Assembly (NCBI GenBank): GCA_903959175.1
Contig: CAJBVW010000203.1
Span: forward strand, 1 to 45,026
Length of the DNA: 45,026 bases
Direction: 5' to 3'
Source: an uncultured Pseudomonadota bacterium
GTDB taxonomy: Bacteria; Myxococcota_A; UBA796; SXON01
Made by a program: the position numbers and the translations under genes. Shown in pieces: positions 24,556-33,236 of the stretch; positions within the stretch are counted from its first letter, which is position 1; the number at the start of each line of letters is the position of its first letter. A model generated the notes under the pieces. That model was not told the origin of the DNA. It saw only the letters and a program-made list of their open reading frames with translations, and did not search any database.

Positions 24556-27317
24556 CCTGCCCCTGCCAACACGCCCTGCCCGTCCCCGGCGCCTTCCCCA
24601 AGGCCGCCGGCCGCCTCTCCATCGACCGCGCCGCGCTCCGCCGCGAGCTCGCCGACGACGCCAGTATTCGCGAGGCGATGACCGCCAAGGCGACGGGCCG
24701 CCCGTCCGCGAATGTGTCGGTCCTCTGGGGATACTTCACAAAGGCCGTTTACAAGTCGGGCGACCTCCCGTGGCTCGCCACCCGCGAGGCCCTCCAGAAC
24801 AGCATCGACGCCGTGAAGGCCGCCGTCCGCGCCCGGAAGATCAAGTCCGAAGATGGCTTCTTCGGCGTCCGGTGGAACGAGGAGGAGCGCTCCCTCTCCT
24901 TCGAGGACAACGGGATCGGCATGGACGCGGACACCGTACTCACCAAGTTCCTGTCCATCGGCGAGAGCGGGAAGCGCGACGCCGCCGACTCGAGCGAGGC
25001 CGCGGGCGGCTTCGGCGTCGCGAAGGCCGTGATCCTCGGCGTGTCCCGGTCGTTCCGCTGGCGGATGCACACCCGCGACAACCTCGCCGTCGCCGATGGC
25101 GCCGACGCCGAGGTCCGCATCTTCGACGCCGAGCCGCGCGCCGGGACGGTCCTGACCGTCTACGACGTCGACCCCGACTTCATCCGCTACTGGGACCGCG
25201 CCCGCGGCGTGTACGTCGGCGTCGAGGACCGCCTCCGCGAGCTCCTCGCTGCCAACGACCTCCCCGGCATCCGCCTCTACTTCGGCGACGAAGAGGTGAA
25301 GCCGATGTTCAGCCGCCGGGGCGGCTCGCGCGTGTCGGTCGAAGGCTCCTGGGGCGAGGGCACCACCGCAACCGTCAAGGCGTACCGGCGCGCGCCTGGC
25401 GACCGCGGAGGCGCCTACTACCTGCGGCTCGGAGGCCTCTTCCAGTTCAAGGTGCCCGCCCAGCGGAACGGGCTGAAGGCCGACGTCGTGGTCGACCTCA
25501 CCACGACCGTGCGCCCTGGCCAGCGCGGCTACCCGATGAACGCCGCCCGCGACGGCCTGCAGGACCAGGCGCAGTGGACCTTCTCCGACCTCGTGGACGA
25601 AGTGGAGCGGGAGAACGAGTCCGTCGGACGGAGCGAGGACGACGAGTTCCTCGACGCCGACGACGACGACGCCGACGGCGGGCAGGAGCTCGCCGACCAG
25701 ATGGCGGAGGCCTTCGCCGACCAGGACGTGCGGAAGGCCATCGCCGCTGCAGCGGGCGGCATCGCCGATTTCTACGGCGAGCAGGCGAAGTACGCAGGAG
25801 TCGAGGAGCCGGTGGCCTCGCTCGCCCCGCGCGGGAGCAAGGCGGTGCAGGACGGCGACGCCCCCGAGCGCGCCTGGGTGCTCCCCGCCGGAATGACCGT
25901 CGCCGCCGGCACCACCCCGGTGGAGGCCGACGCCGAGGCCCCGTCCAACGTCCAGGCCGCCAAGGTGCTCCGCGCCGTGCTCACCGAGGCCGACGAGGCG
26001 GGGCGCGCCGCTGGCGGCATCCGCACGGTCATGGTCACCGAGCAGGTGGACCAGGCGCTCCGCCGCGCCGAGGTCGGGCAGGACCTCGACGGCTGGCAGG
26101 CGCAGGCGGTCGAGGCCGCCATTGAGCGCGCGGCCGAAGCCGCCCTCGCCCCCGGCGGCGGCGGGCTGATCCAGGCCGTCTCGGTGTCGAGGGCCACCGG
26201 CGCGCTGGACGCCCTCGTGCCGAAGTGGGCGAAGGCGCTCGACCGCGCCGAGGGCCGCAAGGTGCGGAACCCCTTCGGGAAGTTCGCCGGCATGCGGATC
26301 AGCAAGAAGACCTACGACCGCCAGCGCGCCTACCGCTTCCGCAAGGGCTACGCGAAGTGGCTGCCGCACCTGCTCGCCTGGGACGGCACGCTCCGGCTCG
26401 TCGCCGCCGAGGCCCGCATCCGCCGCACCTTCCGCCCGGGCTTCGTGCTCGACGACAACGTCGTCGCCGAGGCCGTCGAGCGTCCCGGCGGCAAGCGCTT
26501 CCTCTTCATCCACCCCGACCGTTTCGCGCAGGTGGTGAAGGCCCACAAGGAGCGGCCGCTCGCGGTCGCGGCGTTCCTCCACGGCGTCGCCGTCCACGAG
26601 CTCACGCACCTCGATGGACTTATGGGCGAGGGCCACTCGGAAGAATTCGTGGCGCGCCGTGAGGATCTCGGCGCGGCGACGGCCCACCTCCTGCCCGCGA
26701 TCGCGGTCCTCGTCGGGAAGCTCCTCGGCGTGGGCGAGCGCGAGAGCGAGGAGGCGAAGCGGGTCGCGCGGCTGGAGCGGGAGCTGGAGAAGGCGCGGGC
26801 GACGGTGAAGGAGCAGCGGGCGCGGATCGTGGAGATGGAGCGAGGCGCTGCCCCCACGCGCACCGAGGGCACGCGGCTCGTGTGGTCGAACCTGCGCGAG
26901 TGGCTCGACGCCTGGGCGGAGCTCCACCGACGGCGCATCAGCGGCGCCCGCATCGCGGCGACGCGGCAGCACGTCAACGCACTGACCGCCGCGGTCGTCG
27001 AGGGGGGCAGCGTCGACGAACTCGACGAGTTCGAGGGGGTGCTCGGGAGCGCGAACGTCACGCCGCCGCGGGGGCAGCGGGCGGGGCACCATACGACGCA
27101 GCTGAGGGACGCGATCGACCGGGCGCGGGTGCGGCAGCGCGGGCGGGGGCGGGTGGACCCGGAGCGGCTGCTCGAGGCCGCCGTCGGGGCGCTGCGAGCT
27201 CGGCCGCCGGCGGGGGTTAGCGCGGCGTATGTCGCGGGGTTCGTCGCGAGGAACAGGGCGGCGCTGCTGGGAATTGTGCGGGGGGCGTTCAACGCGGCAT
27301 GCCGGGCAGCCCCCTAA
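24552..27317 (+). CDS. GHKL ATPase fused to an HExxH metallopeptidase-like domain
   Basis: The 921-aa product is translationally coupled to the methyltransferase. Residues about 60-370 form a GHKL (Hsp90/MutL/MORC-type) ATPase, with the N box EALQNSIDA (E79, N83, D86), FEDNGIGMD (119-125) and GGFGVAK (152-158). An acidic linker (DDEFLDADDDDADGG) leads to an Ala-rich helical region. A zinc-protease-like domain then has VHELTHLDG (H682, E683, H686) and GHSEEFV, a plausible third-ligand segment. A coiled coil (RLERELEKARATVKEQRARI) follows, and the C-terminal 45 residues repeat the PxGV-type domain of its two neighbours. I know of no characterised protein with this exact combination. ATP-gated proteolysis or protein remodelling near DNA is possible. 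The left end of an IS1380 element begins only 6 bp after the stop. Confidence 0.8.
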   Translation: MTCPCQHALPVPGAFPKAAGRLSIDRAALRRELADDASIREAMTAKATGRPSANVSVLWGYFTKAVYKSGDLPWLATREALQNSIDAVKAAVRARKIKSEDGFFGVRWNEEERSLSFEDNGIGMDADTVLTKFLSIGESGKRDAADSSEAAGGFGVAKAVILGVSRSFRWRMHTRDNLAVADGADAEVRIFDAEPRAGTVLTVYDVDPDFIRYWDRARGVYVGVEDRLRELLAANDLPGIRLYFGDEEVKPMFSRRGGSRVSVEGSWGEGTTATVKAYRRAPGDRGGAYYLRLGGLFQFKVPAQRNGLKADVVVDLTTTVRPGQRGYPMNAARDGLQDQAQWTFSDLVDEVERENESVGRSEDDEFLDADDDDADGGQELADQMAEAFADQDVRKAIAAAAGGIADFYGEQAKYAGVEEPVASLAPRGSKAVQDGDAPERAWVLPAGMTVAAGTTPVEADAEAPSNVQAAKVLRAVLTEADEAGRAAGGIRTVMVTEQVDQALRRAEVGQDLDGWQAQAVEAAIERAAEAALAPGGGGLIQAVSVSRATGALDALVPKWAKALDRAEGRKVRNPFGKFAGMRISKKTYDRQRAYRFRKGYAKWLPHLLAWDGTLRLVAAEARIRRTFRPGFVLDDNVVAEAVERPGGKRFLFIHPDRFAQVVKAHKERPLAVAAFLHGVAVHELTHLDGLMGEGHSEEFVARREDLGAATAHLLPAIAVLVGKLLGVGERESEEAKRVARLERELEKARATVKEQRARIVEMERGAAPTRTEGTRLVWSNLREWLDAWAELHRRRISGARIAATRQHVNALTAAVVEGGSVDELDEFEGVLGSANVTPPRGQRAGHHTTQLRDAIDRARVRQRGRGRVDPERLLEAAVGALRARPPAGVSAAYVAGFVARNRAALLGIVRGAFNAACRAAP

Positions 27318-27323
27318 GCCCGC

Positions 27324-28936
27324 TAACCCAAAAAGTGCGTGAGCACGCCCGTTTCTGACGTGCTCACCTAGACAAAAGACCGGTTCTTCCATAGAAGTGC
27401 GTTGTGAACACAGCCACTTTCAAAGGAGGACCCGGTGGGTCGGACTAACACAACGAGGCGCGGGCCGCTCCCGGCGCCGGACGTGCGCTTCAGCGAGACG
27501 ACGCTCAGCCGGTACGCGGGGGCGATCCCGATGCTCCGGTACTTCCACGAGGTGCTCGAGCTCCCGCAACGACTGGCAGTGGCGGTGCCCGCCGAGGGGC
27601 GCAGGCGTCGGCACCCCGTGCCACACGTGCTCTACGCCTTCCTCGTCGGTGCGCTCCTCGGCATCGAGAAGCTCGCGCACCTCGAGTGGCTCCGCGGCGA
27701 CTGCGTGGTGGAGAAGTTCCTCCGGCTCGCGGCGTGGCCGGTGCGGAAGGTGTTCTCCGAAGCGCTCGCGTCCGTGTCCGAGGCCGGCGTCGCCGCGCTC
27801 TCGGAGCTCCTCACCGCGCTCGGGCTCTGGTCGATCGCGCGACGCGAGACAGCCGTGCTCGACTTCGACAGCACCGCGCTGGTCTGCTTCGGCACGCAGG
27901 AGGGCGCCGAGTTCGGCTACTGCGGGAAGGGCCGGAACCGCCGCCGCCACCACCCGCTCGTGGCGTCCGTGGCGGAGACGCGCGCGGTGGTCCACGCCAC
28001 CTACCGGAACGGCTCGGCCATCGACGAGGAGGAGGCGATGGCCTTCATGCAGGAGGCCGTGGCCCGCGTGCGCAAGAGAGTGGGTGGAGCCATCTCGATC
28101 CGCGCCGACGCCGGCTTCTGGTCGAGGGCGATGGGCACCTGGCTGCTGGAGGCCGGAATCCCGTTCACGTTCGCGATGCCGCTCTACAGCGCACTAAAGC
28201 TGCACCTGATGACAGTCCCCTTCAAGGTCGTTGCCGACGACGACGACGACATCGAGGTGGGCGTGCTTCCCGGTACGGCGATGGGCTACGCCCCGCGCCT
28301 CCGCATCGTCGTCATCCGCCGCCGCGTCCACGACGCCAGCGCGCCGCCGCCGGGCAAGGTCGTGTCGTGGGATCCGGATTGGCGCTACCAGGCCATCGTG
28401 ACGAACACGACGTGGGAACCGCTGGACGTCTGGCGCTTCTACAACGACCGCGGCGATGCCGAGCGCGTGTTCAAGACCGGAAAGCAGGCCCTCGGCCTCG
28501 GCTGGCTCGTAAGCCACGAGCTGCGCGCCAACTCGGTCGCCTTCCTGCTCCGCCTGATCGCCTACAACGCGGACCTGCTCTTCCAGCAGGACGCCGAAAG
28601 GCGAGCACGCACCGACGAGCGGCCCATCCGCCGCCTCGGCCTCCAGGCACGCCAGCACTACTTCTACCAGCTCGCCGGGCGGCTCCTGCGCGTCCACAAC
28701 CGGTGGGTCCTCAGCCTGCCGGTGAACAGGCAGGTCGAGGCCATGTGGGCCTACTACGACCGAGGGCCGGCGACCGGCTGACTCTCCACATCGCTGACGC
28801 CTCGCCCCCGGATGGGGGAAGGGGGTTGTGTGACCCGGTCCGTCGGCGTGCCCGTCGGCGGCCCCCTGACGGGGCCCAAGGCGCGCGGTCGCAGGCTCAC
28901 GACGCGTTTACGCCGCTTCGCGCACATTTTGGGCTA
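27324..28936. mobile_element. IS1380-family insertion sequence
   Basis: The ends are imperfect inverted repeats. 27324-27342 reads TAACCCAAAAAGTGCGTGA, and 28918-28936 reverse-complemented reads TAGCCCAAAATGTGCGCGA, 16 of 19 identical. The 1.6-kb size fits IS1380. I could not identify a clear 4-5 bp target duplication, so the outer boundaries may be off by a few bases or the flanks have changed. Just inside the left end is a perfect hairpin, GTGAGCACG (27339-27347) with CGTGCTCAC (27359-27367), which could shield the transposase from outside transcription. About 155 bp after the transposase gene, noncoding and GC-rich, belong to the element. Confidence 0.75.
27435..28781 (+). CDS. IS1380-family transposase
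   Basis: The 448-aa DDE transposase starts at GTG 27435 behind a strong ribosome site (AAAGGAGG). Conserved segments of the IS1380 family are present. VLDFDSTALVCFGTQEGAEF holds the first Asp, followed by GYCGKGRNRRRHHPLVASV. ISIRADAGFWS holds the second Asp. FYNDRGDAERVFKTGKQALG holds the Glu in the family's Y-(2)-RG-(2)-E-(4)-K pattern. Length is normal and no frameshift is visible, so it is probably active. The element separates the ATPase-peptidase gene from the defence island and may have helped bring the island in. Confidence 0.9.
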   Translation: MGRTNTTRRGPLPAPDVRFSETTLSRYAGAIPMLRYFHEVLELPQRLAVAVPAEGRRRRHPVPHVLYAFLVGALLGIEKLAHLEWLRGDCVVEKFLRLAAWPVRKVFSEALASVSEAGVAALSELLTALGLWSIARRETAVLDFDSTALVCFGTQEGAEFGYCGKGRNRRRHHPLVASVAETRAVVHATYRNGSAIDEEEAMAFMQEAVARVRKRVGGAISIRADAGFWSRAMGTWLLEAGIPFTFAMPLYSALKLHLMTVPFKVVADDDDDIEVGVLPGTAMGYAPRLRIVVIRRRVHDASAPPPGKVVSWDPDWRYQAIVTNTTWEPLDVWRFYNDRGDAERVFKTGKQALGLGWLVSHELRANSVAFLLRLIAYNADLLFQQDAERRARTDERPIRRLGLQARQHYFYQLAGRLLRVHNRWVLSLPVNRQVEAMWAYYDRGPATG

Positions 28937-29080
28937 AGGGCGCAGCCGCGGTACTGCGGGCGGGACGTTCGTCCGTAGCCCCGACGGTAGTGCGAGCACA
29001 ACGAAGTGCGGTGGGGCCAGCTTCCATCGCGGTCAGGTCATGATACCCTCGCGCGAACAACTCGGCCCGGAGGCCACGGC
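28937..29080. other. Intergenic region between the IS1380 element and the restriction-modification operon
   Basis: No gene is seen in this 144-bp stretch. It must hold the promoter of the defence operon, but I see only a weak TGATAC box at 29040 and no convincing -35. No C-box-like controller repeats were noticed. Confidence 0.4.
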
Positions 29081-30259
29081 ATGCACTCCATCGAACTCTT
29101 CACCGGCGCTGGAGGGCTGGCGCTCGGGACGCACAAGGCAGGCTTCCGCCATCGGGCGTTGTACGAATGGAACAAACAGGCCTGCGAGACGATTCAGGAG
29201 AACGCAAGGCGGGCGGCAGTTCCCGGAACGGAGTCGTGGGCCCCCGTCGAGGGAGACGTGCGCGGGGTGAACTTCGCGAAGCTGGGGCCCGTAGATCTCG
29301 TCGCAGGCGGTCCGCCCTGCCAGCCGTTCAGTATCGGAGGAAAGCATCACGGGGAAGCCGATGTCCGGAACATGATCCCGGAGTTCGCCCGCGCGGTGAG
29401 TGAACTCGAGCCGCGCGCCTTCCTTATGGAGAACGTCAAGGGCCTACTTCGCGAGACCTTTCGAGACTACTTCGAGTATTCCGTCCTTCAACTCTCGTTC
29501 CCGAAGGTAACCCCGAAGGAAGGCGAGGACTGGCGCGATCATCTTCGGCGATTGGAGGAAGAGAAGGAGAAGGCCGCCAAAGGTTCCCTCGACCCAAAGC
29601 ACTATTACGAGGTTGTCTTCAAGAATGTGGTGAACGCCGCCGATTACGGAATTCCGCAGACTCGAGAGCGCGTCTTCGTCGTGGGCTTCCGCGCGGATCT
29701 CAAGGTGGCGTGGCAGCCCCCGGAGAAGAAGTACAGCAAACTTGCCCTCGTACGGGACCAGTGGGTGACGGACGAATACTGGCGCCGATACGACATGGAC
29801 AGACCGTCCGGCGCGCGCCCCCCATCCGCTGGCGTCCTCCGTTTGGCAGCTGCGGGCGACGGTTGCAAACCGTGGCGCACCGTCCGAGACGTTATTCACG
29901 ACCTTCCGAAGCCCAAACCAGACACCGACCCTCCTGGCTTAACGAACCACCGCCTGACCCTCGGCGCGAAGACCTACGCTGGCCATACCGGCAGCCCGAT
30001 TGACCTCCCCGCAAAGACGCTCAAGGCCGGAGTTCACGGCGTACCCGGGGGAGAAAACATGCTGGCGTTTCCTGACGGTACTGTCAGATACTTTACGGTA
30101 CGGGAAGCGGCTCGGCTCCAGACCTTCCCCGACGAATGGGAATTCGCCGGAGCGTGGTCCGAGGCCATGCGGCAGCTCGGCAACGCGGTGCCAATGGAGT
30201 TGGCGCAAGAGTTCGCCCTCAGCATCGCGAAGGCGTTGGGAGCGCTGGATGCCAGTTGA
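29081..30259 (+). CDS. C5-cytosine DNA methyltransferase of an Eco29kI-like restriction-modification system
   Basis: Start ATG 29081 has GGAGG 7 nt upstream. The 392-aa enzyme has all main C5 methyltransferase motifs: I (ELFTGAGGLALG), IV (GGPPCQPFS, catalytic Cys80), VI (FLMENVKG), VIII (IPQTRERVFVVG) and X (RQLGNAVPM). The long segment between VIII and IX is the likely recognition domain. Because the next gene encodes an Eco29kI-type GIY-YIG nuclease, this is probably the cognate protecting methylase. Eco29kI itself recognises CCGCGG, but the specificity here is unproven. The gene overlaps the nuclease gene by 11 bp. Codon use is more relaxed than in the virion-like operon, as expected for acquired defence genes. 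Confidence 0.92.
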   Translation: MHSIELFTGAGGLALGTHKAGFRHRALYEWNKQACETIQENARRAAVPGTESWAPVEGDVRGVNFAKLGPVDLVAGGPPCQPFSIGGKHHGEADVRNMIPEFARAVSELEPRAFLMENVKGLLRETFRDYFEYSVLQLSFPKVTPKEGEDWRDHLRRLEEEKEKAAKGSLDPKHYYEVVFKNVVNAADYGIPQTRERVFVVGFRADLKVAWQPPEKKYSKLALVRDQWVTDEYWRRYDMDRPSGARPPSAGVLRLAAAGDGCKPWRTVRDVIHDLPKPKPDTDPPGLTNHRLTLGAKTYAGHTGSPIDLPAKTLKAGVHGVPGGENMLAFPDGTVRYFTVREAARLQTFPDEWEFAGAWSEAMRQLGNAVPMELAQEFALSIAKALGALDAS

Positions 30260-30908
30260 GCAGTACAACCCCCTTGACTACGCAAACCTTACCAAAGACT
30301 GCGTCCGGGAGCTGATGGCCCGGGGACCGTGGCCTCTCGCAACGATCCCGGGCGCGCCGTTTCAAGGCTCGGGCGTCTATGCGCTCTTCTACTCGGGTGA
30401 CCTGCCGGTGTACCACGAGGTCAAATCACCGCAAGCGGACTGGCCGATCTACGTCGGAAAAGCGGAACCGGCCGGACGGCGGAAGGGAAAGTCGCGAGGC
30501 ATGGAGCCCAGCGCCTTGCATGGTAGACTCAAGGAGCACCACGGCTCCATCTTGGCGGCCAGCGGGACGTTGTCGCCTGACGACTTCTTCTGCCGGTACC
30601 TTGTGGTCACTCCCCTGTGGATCACGATGGCCGAGCGCTTCCTCATCGAGCACTACCAGCCGCTCTGGAACGTCTGCGTGGAGGGCTTCGGGGGCCACAA
30701 TCCCGGGCGCGGACGACACGCAGGGCGGATCTCTTGGTGGGATGTGCTTCACCCTGGGCGGCCGTGGGCGCAAAGCTTGGATCAAGGGCGGGCAAGCTCT
30801 GAGGCGGTTGAGATGGTTACGGCGTTCCTGCAGGCACGACCCCCACGGCAGGCGCCGAAGCCACTACCTGGGAACGCAGCGAACTACATGGACGACAACG
30901 AGGACTAA
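30249..30908 (+). CDS. Eco29kI-family GIY-YIG type II restriction endonuclease
   Basis: The 219-aa product begins MPVEQYNPLDYANLTK inside the methyltransferase gene's end, with GGGAG upstream. The GIY-YIG core is present: GVYALFY (42-48) and PIYVGKA (66-72). These are followed by basic residues and LHGRLKEHH, then a conserved Glu segment (AERFLIEHYQPLWNV) with the terminal Asn. Length and pattern match the Eco29kI family (about 214 aa), one of few type II restriction enzymes using the GIY-YIG fold. It cuts unmodified DNA at the site protected by the upstream methylase. The MORC-like gene starts on its last stop base (TAATG), so the whole operon is translationally linked. Confidence 0.88.
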   Translation: MPVEQYNPLDYANLTKDCVRELMARGPWPLATIPGAPFQGSGVYALFYSGDLPVYHEVKSPQADWPIYVGKAEPAGRRKGKSRGMEPSALHGRLKEHHGSILAASGTLSPDDFFCRYLVVTPLWITMAERFLIEHYQPLWNVCVEGFGGHNPGRGRHAGRISWWDVLHPGRPWAQSLDQGRASSEAVEMVTAFLQARPPRQAPKPLPGNAANYMDDNED

Positions 30909-33235
30909 TGGACACCCCTACCACTCTCAGCATCAAGCCGTCGCCGCGCATCCTCCGCGTCCTTGGAGATATCGAGTTCGAGCCCTGGCAGTGCATCGCG
31001 GAGTTGATCGACAATGCCTTCGATGACTTCCTGGAGGTTCACCGCCGGGGTCACCACTGGCCCGACGGTTTCACGGTTTCGGTGTCGTTGCCGGCCCAGG
31101 CGAGCGCCGACGCAGTGCTCGTGGTGGAAGACACAGGCCGAGGAATGAGCCTTGATGTTCTGAACAACGCCGTCCGCGCCGGGTGGTCGAGCAACGACCG
31201 TTTCAGCAAGCTCGGTCTCTTCGGCATGGGGTTCAACATCGCCACCGCCCGCTTGGGTCGGGTCACGCGGCTGTTAACCGCCCGGGTAGAGGACTCCGAG
31301 TGGGTGGGGGTTGAGATCGACCTCGACCGCGTCGGGGACGACTTCGATGTTCCCGTGATCAGATATCCGAAGCAGGCGTTGTTTGAGCACGGCACCCGCG
31401 TGGAGGTCACCCGCCTGGAGCCCTCTCGTGCTGGCTGGTTAGGCAAGAACGCCGCGAAGATTCGGGCAACCCTCGGCGACGTCTACTCCTACCTGTTGAG
31501 CGAATGGCCGTTCAGCCTCTACGTCGACGGCGTCCGGGTGGCTCCCCGTCGTCCATGCATCTGGGGTGACAACAGGTCAGTCATCTACGGCTCTGGCCCT
31601 ACCGCCGAGGTCATCCCCGCGATCGTGCGCCTCGACCGGGCGCTCCCGGACGCCGAGGCGTGCTTGACGTGCGGCAATTGGCAGCCACCGGGCATCAGCG
31701 CATGTTCGGAGTGCGGCTCGACCACTCTCGAGTCGCGTGCCCGCCGCATCCACGGTTGGATCGGCATCCAGCGCCACCTACACAAGTCCGAGTTCGGAAT
31801 CGACTTCCTTCGAAACGGTCGAAAGATCCTCCGCTCCGACAAGCGTCTTTTTTCTTGGTTGGACCCGAATGATCCGCTCGCCGCAGCGGAGGTGGAGTAC
31901 CCGGTCGAGCTCGGGCAGGGGGGCCGGATCGTCGGCGAGATTCACCTTGACCATGTGCCGGTCAACTACCAGAAAAACGCCTTCGAGTGGAGCGACCGCG
32001 GCTGGATCGCCGCAGCGCGATTCCTGCGCGGGGACGGTCCGTTGCTCCCGAAGCGCGCCAAGGAACTTGGCTATCCGCCGAACGACTCGCCTCTCTCCCG
32101 GCTGCATCGGGGCTACCGGCGGAACGACCCGGGGTATCGATGCCTCGTCCCTGGCAATGGCGCCGGCCCAATCCACGGCGACACACTGGAGTGGAAGGAA
32201 AAGTTTCACAAGGGCGCGCCCGAGTGCCTGACCGACCAGAAGTGGTGGGACGCCGTTGTCTACCACGAGAACAAGGTGGCTCAGTCGAACGGCGGCGGCG
32301 CCCCAGGTGGCTCCGGCGACATCCTCGGGTACCTCGGGCTAGGCCCTACGACCAGCGGCAGCTCGACCACGGGGGGCGGCACGCCTTCCAAACCCAAGGC
32401 GCCCCAGGCTGTCCCCGAGACCGAGAAGGAGCGTGCCGAGCGTTTGAAGTCAGGCGGAGAGGCAGTGCCATCACTCTCGAAGGAGTATGGTGTCTCTGAC
32501 CTCGGCCCGGCCATCGAGGTCACTGCGATTGCGATCAAGGGCGAACCCTTGATCGATGCGAACGGGTCACGAACCCCTGTGTTGTTGTGGCGAGAATCCG
32601 GCAAGAGGTACCTTGCTTTCATTGACGTAGGGCACACGATTTTTCAGTCGTTCCCGGTGGACCCGGGGGTGCTTCTCGCAGTGGAGATCGCCAACCTCCT
32701 TCGGGTGCGGCAGGAGTCCAAGCTTGCCCTGGCGGAGGTCGCGGCGCAACTCGTCGCGACCCGCCTGCCTGACCTCCGCGTGGAACAGAGCTACCTCGCC
32801 GGTCAGGCACGCGACCTCCTGGACTACGTTCGGCAGCGAATGGCGGACGCGGTCGCCGGCAATCCAGAACGCGCGTGGCAGCACCTGTCTCTCGAGGAGC
32901 GTGGCGCGACCGAAACCCGGTTGGTCGTAGCGGGAGCGACGGGCTCGCTGGACGATGTTCAGAAGACTGGCGAGTTTCTTCTGTACGTGCCCGGCACCTT
33001 TCTGGCGCGCCTGATCGAAGCTTGGCCTGAAGCGTTTTTCGATGGGAAGGTCTTCCGGGGTGGACACGGATCGGTGACGACTGCGGCGGGTCGGCACGTC
33101 ATGGTGGGGCGCATCGTCTCCTACATTTACGACGTGGCCGTAGTCGCTGAGGTGAACGCCATCTCCATGGCCTCGCTCTCTCGCTCGGCGCTCAGCATTC
33201 AGCTCCTCCGTGGCGAACTCGCCGGAGGGCAGTAG
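30908..33235 (+). CDS. MORC/MutL-like GHKL ATPase of the restriction-modification operon
   Basis: The 775-aa protein has a GHKL ATPase at its N terminus: AELIDNAFDD (E32, N36), VVEDTGRGM (75-80) and KLGLFGMGFN (101-110). A zinc ribbon is inserted in the following domain (C252, C255, C266, C269 in CLTCGNWQPPGISACSECG). A Gly/Ser/Thr-rich linker (about 460-510) and a C-terminal domain of unknown fold follow. Iyer, Abhiman and Aravind (2008) described prokaryotic MORC-like ATPases encoded beside C5 methylases, nucleases and SF2 helicases in restriction-modification operons, and this locus matches. It probably acts as an ATP-driven DNA clamp or looping factor that coordinates cleavage. It starts on the upstream stop (TAATG). 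Confidence 0.85.
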   Translation: MDTPTTLSIKPSPRILRVLGDIEFEPWQCIAELIDNAFDDFLEVHRRGHHWPDGFTVSVSLPAQASADAVLVVEDTGRGMSLDVLNNAVRAGWSSNDRFSKLGLFGMGFNIATARLGRVTRLLTARVEDSEWVGVEIDLDRVGDDFDVPVIRYPKQALFEHGTRVEVTRLEPSRAGWLGKNAAKIRATLGDVYSYLLSEWPFSLYVDGVRVAPRRPCIWGDNRSVIYGSGPTAEVIPAIVRLDRALPDAEACLTCGNWQPPGISACSECGSTTLESRARRIHGWIGIQRHLHKSEFGIDFLRNGRKILRSDKRLFSWLDPNDPLAAAEVEYPVELGQGGRIVGEIHLDHVPVNYQKNAFEWSDRGWIAAARFLRGDGPLLPKRAKELGYPPNDSPLSRLHRGYRRNDPGYRCLVPGNGAGPIHGDTLEWKEKFHKGAPECLTDQKWWDAVVYHENKVAQSNGGGAPGGSGDILGYLGLGPTTSGSSTTGGGTPSKPKAPQAVPETEKERAERLKSGGEAVPSLSKEYGVSDLGPAIEVTAIAIKGEPLIDANGSRTPVLLWRESGKRYLAFIDVGHTIFQSFPVDPGVLLAVEIANLLRVRQESKLALAEVAAQLVATRLPDLRVEQSYLAGQARDLLDYVRQRMADAVAGNPERAWQHLSLEERGATETRLVVAGATGSLDDVQKTGEFLLYVPGTFLARLIEAWPEAFFDGKVFRGGHGSVTTAAGRHVMVGRIVSYIYDVAVVAEVNAISMASLSRSALSIQLLRGELAGGQ

Positions 33236-33236
33236 T

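Noticed and set aside
24456-27392. 978-aa minus-strand ORF
   Set aside because: It is a shadow of the GHKL-metallopeptidase gene, with no recognisable motif and odd composition.
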